Assembly: GCA_017469935.1 (NCBI GenBank)
Contig: JAFUFL010000045.1
Span: 1 to 47,645 of the forward strand
From: Lachnospiraceae bacterium
GTDB taxonomy: Bacteria; Bacillota; Clostridia; Lachnospirales; Lachnospiraceae
Length of the DNA stretch: 47,645 bases
Reading direction: 5' to 3'
Both the position numbers and the translations under genes were made by a program. The notes beneath the pieces are model-generated. The model saw only the letters and a program-made list of their open reading frames with translations. It ran no database searches and was not told the origin of the DNA. Positions 15,483 through 23,460 of this stretch are shown in pieces. Position 1 is the stretch's first letter, and each line of letters starts with the position of its first letter.

Positions 15483-15650
15483 AACGTCCTCCATGTTAAG
15501 TACAATTCGTCCTCCGCCGCCACAGTTGTAAGCGGCATTGGCCACAAGTGTTACTATGATTTAGAAAGAAACATCTTCCGAAACCACTTCTATTATAGCG
15601 AAGATCTGTCAAAATAGTACATTAATTTACGGGTACTTGACCCTCCGCCC

Positions 15651-15764
15651 ACCCTTAAGGTGTTCCTTCCCTCTGCATACACCTCCAGGGTCATGCACAC
15701 CTCTAAGGTCATGCCCCCGGTCACCCACACCTCCAGGGTCACCCACTCCAGGGTCACCCACTCT
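15651..15764 (+). repeat. Array of ACCTCYARGGT repeats
   Basis: About five cores with TCATGCAC- or TCACCCAC-type linkers run right up to the TAG stop (complement CTA, 15763-15765) of the solute-binding protein gene. One core is a truncated copy lacking the ACC. Confidence 0.88.
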
Positions 15765-17370
15765 ATTCCTCCGCATTCTTCCTCTTCATCCGCACATAAT
15801 ACACACCGATCAGAACCCAAGTGACAACCAGCGTGATCAAAAGCACCTTAGAGGCCGTCGGCAGCGGCCCCAAATCCCGATCCGGCAAGCCTTCTCCTCC
15901 CGCTCCCATACTGGTCTGATCCAGTCGATAAAGCGAAGTGACATCATCGAACAACGATTCCAGATAAGCGTCATCAACCTTCTTCTTTCTGCGGGATGCC
16001 TTAGCCACATCCTCAATCAGCTGCCCCGCCGCATCACGCAGGGAAGTGGACCCGTTAAAGACCGGCGTCGTAAACGTATACTGCACGTTGTCAATCAGGA
16101 GCTTGGAAGCACTGATCTTGACATCATAGTAAAGCTCGTTGTTCTCCCCGCTCCGCGCCAGGTAGTCCTGATACACCTCAGAGGTCTGTGCCTTAAGCGT
16201 CACCGGCACATAACCTTCCGTCTGGGAATACGCGATCTGCACATCATTGCTCATCAGAAACTGCGTGAACAGCCAGGAAGCCAGCACAACCTGCGGATCC
16301 TCCTTGTTGAAAATACAGACCGACGGCCCCTGCGAGATCATCTTCGGGTTCGAAGGATCGTACTGAGGAAACATCCTAACAGCTGTCTCGAACTCCACAA
16401 ACTGGTCTTTGCTGATATCCGACAGCGGCGCGTTGCTGCCCATCCACGTGGCACCCGCCGTAGAATCGATGGCAAAGATGCACTGCCCCGCATCCAGGAA
16501 GTTCGCAGGATAGCTCGATATTTTGAACGTTGAAAAAGCGCCTGTCGCCGCATGCCCGGCAACCGTCTTCAAAATGTCCCTGGTCGTGTCGTTGAAGATC
16601 AGCACCTCCCCGCTGTCCGACGAATAGCCCGCGTCCTGCTGCTTCAGCATCTGGATCATCATATTGTCCGTGGACTTGTCGATAAAGGGAATCATGACTT
16701 TCTGCCCGTTGACCGCGAAATTCCCCGAAGAATCCTTGGCCATCGCCGCCTCCGACACCTCCCAGACAAAGTCCCAGGTCAAAATATCGGGAACCTCATA
16801 CCCCAGCTTCTCCACGAAAGTTTTGTTCACATAACAGGCTTCCGTAGAACGCATGTAGGGCATCGCATAAGTCGTGCCGCCAATCGTGCACTCCTCCAGG
16901 AACTGCGGGACAATCTCCTCTTTGGAAGGCCCGTCAAACTTCAACTCACTACCCGCAAGGCCATACCTTGCATCTGTCATCAGCGTATCCAGCGGCACCA
17001 CAACATTGTCGCCGGTCATATAGGTCGCGATGTGGTCCGGATACGTTATGCAGACGTTAGGGGTCGTATTGGTGGAGATGTTTGTAATGACATCGTTGTA
17101 TATTTTGCCGTAGTCCGTGTAAAGACGCATGTTCACTTCGATATTCGGATAGAGCGCCTCAAAGTCCGCGATCGCCTTCTCGTAGATCGCGGTCTGCGTC
17201 TTGTTGGTGTCGTTTTTGGCCCAGAAAGTGAGCTCGATCTGCTTGCCCTCATCGAGCTGCTCGGGAACCGCGAACGCCGCCCTCCCCTGCGAGCCGTGGC
17301 AGCCGGTCAGCAAGGTACCCGAGAGGACGCAGGCAGCCGCAAACACCGCGATTTTTCCAAAATATTTCAT
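15763..17370 (-). CDS. ABC carbohydrate solute-binding lipoprotein with C-terminal membrane anchor
   Basis: The product (535 residues) belongs to extracellular solute-binding protein family 1. It has a lipoprotein signal (VLSGTLLTGC), then the typical start IELTFWAKNDTNKTQTAIYEKAI and motifs such as GGTTYAMPYMRSTEACYVNK. Unlike most family members it ends with a hydrophobic helix (KVLLITLVVTWVLIGVYYV) and a basic tail, so it may be held at both ends. The start at 17370 has AGGAGG nine bases upstream and overlaps the stop of the preceding permease (ATGA). It is the last gene of a four-gene importer operon. A repeat core lies in frame at 16175-16185. Confidence 0.88.
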   Translation of the reverse strand: MKYFGKIAVFAAACVLSGTLLTGCHGSQGRAAFAVPEQLDEGKQIELTFWAKNDTNKTQTAIYEKAIADFEALYPNIEVNMRLYTDYGKIYNDVITNISTNTTPNVCITYPDHIATYMTGDNVVVPLDTLMTDARYGLAGSELKFDGPSKEEIVPQFLEECTIGGTTYAMPYMRSTEACYVNKTFVEKLGYEVPDILTWDFVWEVSEAAMAKDSSGNFAVNGQKVMIPFIDKSTDNMMIQMLKQQDAGYSSDSGEVLIFNDTTRDILKTVAGHAATGAFSTFKISSYPANFLDAGQCIFAIDSTAGATWMGSNAPLSDISKDQFVEFETAVRMFPQYDPSNPKMISQGPSVCIFNKEDPQVVLASWLFTQFLMSNDVQIAYSQTEGYVPVTLKAQTSEVYQDYLARSGENNELYYDVKISASKLLIDNVQYTFTTPVFNGSTSLRDAAGQLIEDVAKASRRKKKVDDAYLESLFDDVTSLYRLDQTSMGAGGEGLPDRDLGPLPTASKVLLITLVVTWVLIGVYYVRMKRKNAEE

Positions 17371-18242
17371 CCCTTTGTACCTCCTCTCGAGACGCCGGCC
17401 ATGATCTTCTTGTGGAAGATCAGAAACAGCACGATCAGCGGTATGGAGATGACCACGACGGCCGCCATCATGGCGGGAATATTCTCGCGGCCAAAGCCGT
17501 TCTCGCGGATCTCCTGAATGCCGTTGGAGACGAGGAAATAGGCCTGGTCGTCCGTGATCAGCCGCGGCCACACGTAGGAGTTCCAGCACTCGATGACCTT
17601 CAGGATCGCGATGGTCACCATGGTAGGCTGGCAGATCGGCAGCATGACCTTCCACAGATACTTGAAGTCTGAGGTGCCGTCCACCTTGGCCGCCTTATAG
17701 AGCTCCTCCGGGATCTGCTCGAAGTTCTCCTTGAGCAGATAGATGTAGAACACCGAAGTGACCGACGGCAGGATCAGGCCGATATAGCTGTTGCGCCAGC
17801 CCGCATTCGTGATCGTGACGAAGTTGGTGATGATGACCAGCTCGTTGGGGATCATCATCAGCGACAAAAACAGCGTGAACAGGATGTTTTTGCCCGGGAA
17901 TTTGAGCCTTGCGAACGCGAAGGCCGCCAGCACGGTGACGATCATCATAAGGACCGTCGTCGCCACGGTGAAGATCAGCGTGTTCAGGAAATACCTCCCC
18001 AGAGGTACCGCCGTAAACGCGTCAAAATAGTTCTGCATGGTCGGTGATACCGTATAGAGCTTTGGGATATACTCCGAGTTGTACGCGCTGTAGCTCTTCA
18101 CCGACGTCAGGATCATCCAGTAGAAAGGGAACAGGACGATCAGGGCCCAGAAGGTCAAAAGCACATAGGTGACCACCTTGCGGGTCCTTTCGTTTCGCTG
18201 CGCCTGTCTCTCAATCGCGGAGAAATCTGTATTTTGATTCAT
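17367..18242 (-). CDS. Carbohydrate ABC transporter permease (MalG/UgpE type)
   Basis: The 291-residue inner-membrane protein has six predicted helices and the EAA loop EELYKAAKVDGTSDFKYLWK that docks the ATPase. The early WMILTSVKSYSAY region and final GVSRGGTKG are typical of CUT1 importers. It pairs with the other permease encoded just upstream (13-bp gap) and its TGA overlaps the start codon of the solute-binding gene, indicating translational coupling. Sugar specificity cannot be read from sequence. Confidence 0.92.
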   Translation of the reverse strand: MNQNTDFSAIERQAQRNERTRKVVTYVLLTFWALIVLFPFYWMILTSVKSYSAYNSEYIPKLYTVSPTMQNYFDAFTAVPLGRYFLNTLIFTVATTVLMMIVTVLAAFAFARLKFPGKNILFTLFLSLMMIPNELVIITNFVTITNAGWRNSYIGLILPSVTSVFYIYLLKENFEQIPEELYKAAKVDGTSDFKYLWKVMLPICQPTMVTIAILKVIECWNSYVWPRLITDDQAYFLVSNGIQEIRENGFGRENIPAMMAAVVVISIPLIVLFLIFHKKIMAGVSRGGTKG

Positions 18243-18255
18243 CTTGATCCCTCCT

Positions 18256-19143
18256 TTAAATGTTGTTCTTGCCGCTGATCAGCAGGTTGATGCACGTGAT
18301 GGTCAGCACGATCGCGAACAGGATCAGAGCTGCCGCCGCCGCAAAGGACGGATATCCGCCGCTGTTGCCGTACAGCATGTCGTAGACATAACCTACGATG
18401 GTGTTCATTCCTGCCGCGTTGAGGTCCGTTCCGAAAATAGCGACCACGTCACTGTAGGCCTTAAAGGCCCCGATGAATCCGGTGATCACCAGATAGAAGA
18501 TCATGGGCGAGATCATCGGCAGCGTGATCCTCGTGAAAATCCTGAGCTTTGAGGTACCGTCCACCCTGGCCGCCTTGTAGTAGTCGGGATTGACGCTGGC
18601 CAGCGCGCTCGTGAGAATCAATATTTTGAACGGAAGGACGACCCAGACCGTGTAAAAGCACATGACGAACATCTTGGCCCAGTAGGGTCCGTCGATGAAG
18701 TCCACCGCTGTACCGCCGCAGGCCGTGATCAGCAGGTTCACGAAGCCGTCCGAATAAGGGGTCTTCTTGAACAGGATCATGAAGACCAGGCCGACTGCCA
18801 GCGTGTTGGTGACGTAAGGCAGGAAGAATACGGTCTGGAAGAAGTCCTTGAGCTTCGTGATCGAGTTGAGCCCCACGGAGATCAGGAGCGCGATCGCCGT
18901 CGACAGCGGGACCGTGATGATAACCAGAATGAACGTGTTCTTGAGGGCCTGCAGGAAATACGGGTCCCGCAGGACATACGAGTAGTTGTACTTACCTATG
19001 CCAAAATAGGTCTGGGAGGCGAAGTTGTACCCTTCCTCCAGGGAGTAGATCACGACGTCGAACAGGGGATAGACCATGAAGACGCCCAGGAAGACCATCG
19101 CCGGGAGCAGGTACAGCCAGGCTTTATTGTTGTTTTTATCCAT
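18256..19143 (-). CDS. Carbohydrate ABC transporter permease (MalF/UgpA type)
   Basis: The 295-residue membrane protein begins MDKNNNKAWLYLLPAMVFLG and contains the EAA motif PDYYKAARVDGTSKLRIFTR. It forms the translocation pore with the MalG-type partner downstream. The start at 19143 is preferred to a longer in-frame start that would overlap the ATPase gene; GGAAGGAGG lies ten bases before it. The gap to the ATPase gene is 19 bases, so all four genes are probably co-transcribed. Confidence 0.92.
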   Translation of the reverse strand: MDKNNNKAWLYLLPAMVFLGVFMVYPLFDVVIYSLEEGYNFASQTYFGIGKYNYSYVLRDPYFLQALKNTFILVIITVPLSTAIALLISVGLNSITKLKDFFQTVFFLPYVTNTLAVGLVFMILFKKTPYSDGFVNLLITACGGTAVDFIDGPYWAKMFVMCFYTVWVVLPFKILILTSALASVNPDYYKAARVDGTSKLRIFTRITLPMISPMIFYLVITGFIGAFKAYSDVVAIFGTDLNAAGMNTIVGYVYDMLYGNSGGYPSFAAAAALILFAIVLTITCINLLISGKNNI

Positions 19144-19162
19144 TATGCGCCGTCCTCCTTCC

Positions 19163-20323
19163 TCACTGAAGCGGAGAGAATTTGCAGCGGACTCTGGCGC
19201 CGGTCGCAGTGTCAAACAGATAGATCCTGCTCGGTTTGATCCGGAAGTTCACTGTATCCCCGCTCACATATTTGAGTTCCTCCGTGTCCACGATCGTGCG
19301 GATGGAGCCGTTCGCGGCCGACGCATGCGTGGCGACGATGCTCGTGTCTCTTCCCATGACCTCCACGGCAGTCAGACCGCAGTGAAGCTCTCCGTTCGGC
19401 TCAGGGTCAAAACCTTCCGGGCGGATGCCCACGGTGACCGGACCGTCCTTCAGGGCGACGCCGTCAGCCGCGTCCGTGTCTCCTTCCTCCCAGTCCGCCT
19501 CGGGAACCACGTTCAGCAGGGCTCTTCCGCCGATATAGACCTTCCCGTCTTTGACTTCTCCTTCGAAGACATTGATGGGCGGCGTTCCGAGGAACTTGGC
19601 GACAAACAGATTGATCGGGTCCTCATAGACCTGCTGGGGCTTGTCGATCTGCTGGACGACGCCCGCTTCCATGACAACGATCAGGTCCGAGATACTCATC
19701 GCCTCTTCCTGGTCGTGCGTGACAAAAACCGTCGTGACCCCCGTCTCCTTCTGGATCCTGCGGATCTCTTCTCTCGTCTGGAGCCTTAACCGCGCGTCCA
19801 GGTTCGAGAGAGGCTCATCCAGAAGCAGCACTCTGGGCACCTTGACCAGCGCTCTCGCGATCGCGACGCGCTGCTGCTGACCACCCGAGAGCTCGCTGGG
19901 TTTTCTCTCGAGCAGCTGATCAATCTGGACCATTCTGGCCGCCTCTTCCGCCTTGGCGCGCATGGCCTCCTTGGTCATCTTATCCTTACCTTTGAGGTTC
20001 TCCATGGGGAACATGATATTTTGCAGGACTGTCAGATGAGGATACAGTGCGTAGCTCTGGAACACCATTCCTACTCCTCTGTTTTCCGGCGGGAGATCCG
20101 TGACGTCGTCGTCGCCGAAGAAGATCTTTCCGGACGTGGGCTTCTCCAGCCCGCAGATCATGTTGAGGGTCGTGCTCTTTCCGCAGCCCGAGGGGCCCAG
20201 AAGGCCGATCAGCTTGCCGTCCGGGATCTCAAAATTGAAGTTGTTTACGGCGATCACGTCCTCTTTGATCTTCTTGTTGCGGTTGGGATACCGCTTGGTC
20301 AGGTTTTGCAAAACGATTTTCAC
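19163..20323 (-). CDS. Carbohydrate ABC transporter ATP-binding protein (MalK/UgpC/MsmX type)
   Basis: The product (386 residues) has Walker A GPSGCGKST, signature LSGGQQQRVAIARA, Walker B VLLLDEPLSNLD and switch His in VFVTHDQEEA. A C-terminal TOBE/OB regulatory region (residues about 245-386) follows, as in MalK. It powers the importer encoded by the next three genes. Being first in the operon and linked to its own permeases, it is a dedicated rather than shared ATPase. AGGAGG precedes the ATG, and an 18-bp repeat array fills the upstream gap. Confidence 0.95.
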   Translation of the reverse strand: MKIVLQNLTKRYPNRNKKIKEDVIAVNNFNFEIPDGKLIGLLGPSGCGKSTTLNMICGLEKPTSGKIFFGDDDVTDLPPENRGVGMVFQSYALYPHLTVLQNIMFPMENLKGKDKMTKEAMRAKAEEAARMVQIDQLLERKPSELSGGQQQRVAIARALVKVPRVLLLDEPLSNLDARLRLQTREEIRRIQKETGVTTVFVTHDQEEAMSISDLIVVMEAGVVQQIDKPQQVYEDPINLFVAKFLGTPPINVFEGEVKDGKVYIGGRALLNVVPEADWEEGDTDAADGVALKDGPVTVGIRPEGFDPEPNGELHCGLTAVEVMGRDTSIVATHASAANGSIRTIVDTEELKYVSGDTVNFRIKPSRIYLFDTATGARVRCKFSPLQ

Positions 20324-20344
20324 TGTTTACCTCCTTCTTTAGTT

Positions 20345-20470
20345 GGACACCTTCAGGGTATCGGACACCTTCAGGGTATCGGACACCTTCAGGGTAGTCA
20401 GACACCTTCAGGGTACCGGACACCTCCAGGGTACCGGACACCTCCAGGGTACCGGACACCTCCAGGGTCA
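20345..20470 (+). repeat. Tandem 18-bp repeat array, 7 units
   Basis: Seven units of GGACACCTYCAGGGTAYC follow each other with an 18-bp period (one 19). The last unit ends in TCA, which is the complement of the TGA stop of the FRG-domain gene. Units fall into a TTC and a TCC subtype that are clustered, indicating local duplication. Confidence 0.93.
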
Positions 20471-21271
20471 TTCCCTCACATAATAATGCCGCCCCAGCCA
20501 CTGCGCCAGCCCGTCCAATCCGGGATAGACGATCCGCTCCGTAATATTCTGATGGTCCAAAAAATCCCTGATCTGCCAGCGCAGCTCCTTAGCTATGATA
20601 TAGCGCACAGTCTTATGGGTATTCGTATCCAGAAACTTCTCAATATCCTGCATATCGTTCGGAACGATCGAGAAGAACGAATACTGACTTATGATCCTGC
20701 GATCCAGGGACGGCGGTTCCATGACCAGCATATTGTCCATTTTCATGTCCCTGTCGTACTGCTCCGGCGACTCGCACGCCTCCTCCAGCATGTTCATCGA
20801 GAAAACCGTAGTCGAATACTTCTTCATGACCTTCTGATAATTCTCCGGAAGCCGGTTGTGAAGCTCATGGACATCAATCTTCCATACCACGGCGTCGTGG
20901 GCATCCATTTCGTCCAGGTCATCCTCCGTTGTCGCAAAATGCAGCGCCATCAGCGGGGAAAAAGACCAGTCCAAAAGCCTTGTCGGAATCCCGTGGTGCT
21001 GCCCGAGAATCATCTGCTTCCAGACATTGCCTTCCATGATCGGCTCCTCAAGAACCGCATACTTGGTAAAATTGTGCAGAAGCGGCATTTCCAGCTCCTT
21101 GCTCTTGGATTTACAGTTTATTCTCAGACTGGTTGTGAGTTTAAAATCCGCGTTGCTCATCCCGCGATAGATATGCAGGTCCCTGTGCCGCTTGAGCTCC
21201 GGCCTGTAATACTGCTCCGCCACCAGAATCGAAAGCTGGTCCATTGTTTCAATCCTGAATTCTTCTATCAT
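20468..21271 (-). CDS. FRG-domain protein
   Basis: The 267-residue protein contains the FRG signature: IYRGMSNADFKLTTSLRIN near residue 35 and then GQHHGIPTRLLDWSFSPLMALHFA near residue 90. FRG domains are widespread, often in mobile or defence-related neighbourhoods, and their biochemical activity is unsettled. The gene follows the DUF697 GTPase gene by 34 bases on the same strand and is likely in its operon. Its stop codon is part of the 18-bp repeat array. No signal peptide; expected to be cytoplasmic. Confidence 0.85.
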   Translation of the reverse strand: MIEEFRIETMDQLSILVAEQYYRPELKRHRDLHIYRGMSNADFKLTTSLRINCKSKSKELEMPLLHNFTKYAVLEEPIMEGNVWKQMILGQHHGIPTRLLDWSFSPLMALHFATTEDDLDEMDAHDAVVWKIDVHELHNRLPENYQKVMKKYSTTVFSMNMLEEACESPEQYDRDMKMDNMLVMEPPSLDRRIISQYSFFSIVPNDMQDIEKFLDTNTHKTVRYIIAKELRWQIRDFLDHQNITERIVYPGLDGLAQWLGRHYYVRE

Positions 21272-21305
21272 ATTTTGCCCCCTTTGCCTTCAATGCCCCG
21301 CCTCA

Positions 21306-22565
21306 TCAGCGGTTTTTTCCCCCGGCAAAAAATTCAGAGAGCAGGTTTCCCAGCTGTCCCGGATCGATCTTCCCGCCGTTCTTGTCCGCATAATTCTGAA
21401 CAACCGTCACAATGCCGGGCATATATTTGCTGAAAAGAGAGATCACTTCCGCTTCCCAATCAACACCCTTATACTCGGAATCGCCCTTATAGATCCTCTC
21501 AAACATCGTAATGCTGATCTCGCCGGCGACAAAAGTGATAATCCCCGCCGTCACCGCATTGAGGACCGCTCCGGCCGCCGCCAGCCCCGGAATGAGCTTG
21601 AGCTGGCTCAGAAGCGTCCTGCCCGCAATCGTCGTCATCCCGACCTTTATGATACTGTTAATGATCTCGTTTACCTGCGAGTTTTCCTTGATCCCGTAGG
21701 TCTTGGCGATTGCGCCCAACATGGCTGTCTGCACGGGAACCAGCACGGCCGCGTCCGGCGTCGGAAGCGGAATAGCCCCCACGGCCCCCGCCGCCGTCGT
21801 CGCTCCCACGACGATCGACTGCGCCATACTGCGCTTGATCTTTACGTCCATGTCCTTTACTGCGCTGTTCGCCATCTGAATAGCCTTCGGCGCAAGCTCA
21901 TTCGTCTTCTCCATCAAAATATCGAGACCGCGCGGCGCCACACTGAAAGCCTCGTTGATCGGGTATATTTTGGCGACGACCGGAATAATGTCCTCGATCA
22001 CAAGCGGGTTCTTCAGATGCCTGCTGTTGTACTTGTAAATGGCATTCTTAGCCATCTGTACGTTCTCTTCCTCCTCGATCTCCGAATAGGATTTCGTGAT
22101 CACCAGCAGGATGGGAACCCCTTTCCAGTCGTCCGAAACCGACTTGATATATTCCAGCACCGACTGATCGATCCGCTTTCCCGTACCGTCGATGCAGTAC
22201 CAGATCATATGGATCAGCTTCTCCAGATTCTTCTGCCGGACGCCTTCGCGGCCGAATCTGGCGATCTCATTTTTGATCTTGTGCTGGTGGAAAAAGTCAA
22301 ACTCATATCCCACCGTATCGATCATGCGGAAAGGCAGCGTATTATTCTGGTAGACCGCGATCTCCTTGGTCACGGCCTCCCCAATTCCGGTGACGGCCTT
22401 CTCTTCCCCGAGCATCGCGTTGATCAGCGTGCTCTTCCCGCAGCCCGAAGTGCCCAGAAGCATCACGTTGATCCTGCCGTCATTCATGTCGATGATCTGT
22501 TCATAGCCGGCTTTTTCTCTGTTTTGACTCAGTTTTGTCTCTTTCTTATTTCCGAAAGGAAACAT
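21306..22565 (-). CDS. P-loop GTPase with C-terminal DUF697-like membrane-associated domain
   Basis: The product is 419 residues. The G1 motif is GTSGCGKST, G3 is DTVGYEF and G4 is TKSY, placing it in the Era/YcjX-like GTPase group. The C-terminal 180 residues have long Ala/Gly/Val-rich hydrophobic helices (SIVVGATTAAGAVGAIPLP) typical of DUF697. Such proteins are thought to act at membranes or in stress responses. The start at 22565 follows AAGGAG by six bases. It lies ten bases after the hydrolase gene and 34 before the FRG gene, so the three are likely co-expressed. Confidence 0.82.
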   Translation of the reverse strand: MFPFGNKKETKLSQNREKAGYEQIIDMNDGRINVMLLGTSGCGKSTLINAMLGEEKAVTGIGEAVTKEIAVYQNNTLPFRMIDTVGYEFDFFHQHKIKNEIARFGREGVRQKNLEKLIHMIWYCIDGTGKRIDQSVLEYIKSVSDDWKGVPILLVITKSYSEIEEEENVQMAKNAIYKYNSRHLKNPLVIEDIIPVVAKIYPINEAFSVAPRGLDILMEKTNELAPKAIQMANSAVKDMDVKIKRSMAQSIVVGATTAAGAVGAIPLPTPDAAVLVPVQTAMLGAIAKTYGIKENSQVNEIINSIIKVGMTTIAGRTLLSQLKLIPGLAAAGAVLNAVTAGIITFVAGEISITMFERIYKGDSEYKGVDWEAEVISLFSKYMPGIVTVVQNYADKNGGKIDPGQLGNLLSEFFAGGKNR

Positions 22566-22575
22566 GGCCCTCTCC

Positions 22576-23229
22576 TTATAGCAGTTCCTCTGCCAAAATA
22601 TCGGCAATCTTAGTGCTGTGCACAATATAGCTGCCGTGCGACTCGCCCTTAAGTATCTTGAGGCGCGCGCCCGGGATCGCCTCCGCGATCGCCCTCGTCT
22701 CCGACTCCCTGATCAGATCCTTGCTGCCCGCGGTGACAAGCGTCTTCACCTTGATCGCGGAGAGCTCTGTGGTCGTGATCGAAGGCTCCCTCTTCATGAG
22801 CTCGATCAGCGGATCCTTCTTGCCGATCGACACCACGTCCAGATAAATGCGGAACCACAGCTTTGTACCTTTGGTCGTGATATTGGCTCCGCTGACCACC
22901 AGATTCGTGATCCGGCTGCAGGTCATCGCAGCGAGCAGCGCGACGATCCCTCCATCCGAAAAACCGTAAAACGCGACGTCCTCGAGCCCCAGCTCCGTCA
23001 TAAACGCGATCATGTCCTGCGCCATGTCCTTGTAGTGGAGCTCCTTGCAGGGACTGCTCTGCCCGTGCCCCCGCGAATCGACGGTATAACAGGTAAACTT
23101 CTCCTTAAGCACCGCCACCGCCTCGTCGAAAATCGTGTGATCTTCGCCGTTTCCGTGCACCATAATAAGGGGCCTGCCCTGGCCCGTCTTCTCATAATAA
23201 AGCTGGATGCCGTTCACACCGATGAACAT
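22576..23229 (-). CDS. Alpha/beta-fold hydrolase
   Basis: The 217-residue enzyme has the oxyanion-hole motif MVHGNGEDH, the DSRGHGQS segment, nucleophile Ser in GFSDGG, acidic residue in AGSKDLI and catalytic His in GESHGSY: a complete triad. It probably acts on an ester or similar small substrate; the substrate is unknown. The start at 23229 is chosen because AGGAGG is nine bases upstream; upstream in-frame codons lack one. It heads a likely operon with the GTPase and FRG genes. Confidence 0.85.
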   Translation of the reverse strand: MFIGVNGIQLYYEKTGQGRPLIMVHGNGEDHTIFDEAVAVLKEKFTCYTVDSRGHGQSSPCKELHYKDMAQDMIAFMTELGLEDVAFYGFSDGGIVALLAAMTCSRITNLVVSGANITTKGTKLWFRIYLDVVSIGKKDPLIELMKREPSITTTELSAIKVKTLVTAGSKDLIRESETRAIAEAIPGARLKILKGESHGSYIVHSTKIADILAEELL

Positions 23230-23286
23230 CGTGCATTTCCTCCTATATTCGTGGTAATAATGTACATTACCATTATACCGCAAACC

Positions 23287-23349
23287 ACCCCGAAGGTCTC
23301 ACGTTTTTCTGGTCCCGACACCCTGGAGGTCTCGAGATACCCTAAAGGT
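23287..23349 (-). repeat. Three ACCCYRRAGGT repeats
   Basis: Cores at 23287-23297, about 23319-23329 and 23339-23349 sit between the hydrolase promoter region and the pgi terminator. This is the last array before a repeat-poor stretch of about 16 kb. Confidence 0.83.
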
Positions 23350-23365
23350 GTGTTTTCACCCCCAC

Positions 23366-23411
23366 AAAAAAACCACCGCAGCCGGAATCCCAAGGATCCC
23401 CGCCGCGGCGG
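23366..23411 (-). terminator. Rho-independent terminator of pgi
   Basis: On the minus strand a G+C-rich stem (CCGCCGC with GCGGTGG, then GGGATCC with GGGATTCC) is followed by seven T. It lies about 50 bases after the pgi stop. Confidence 0.85.
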
Positions 23412-23460
23412 CCTCAACTCACAATATTAACGAATCATCAAATTCCTGATCACCCGATCA

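Noticed and set aside
15590-15615. TTGACA plus TATAAT promoter for the OB-fold lipoprotein gene
   Set aside because: The boxes are only nine bases apart; at most the -10 may be real.
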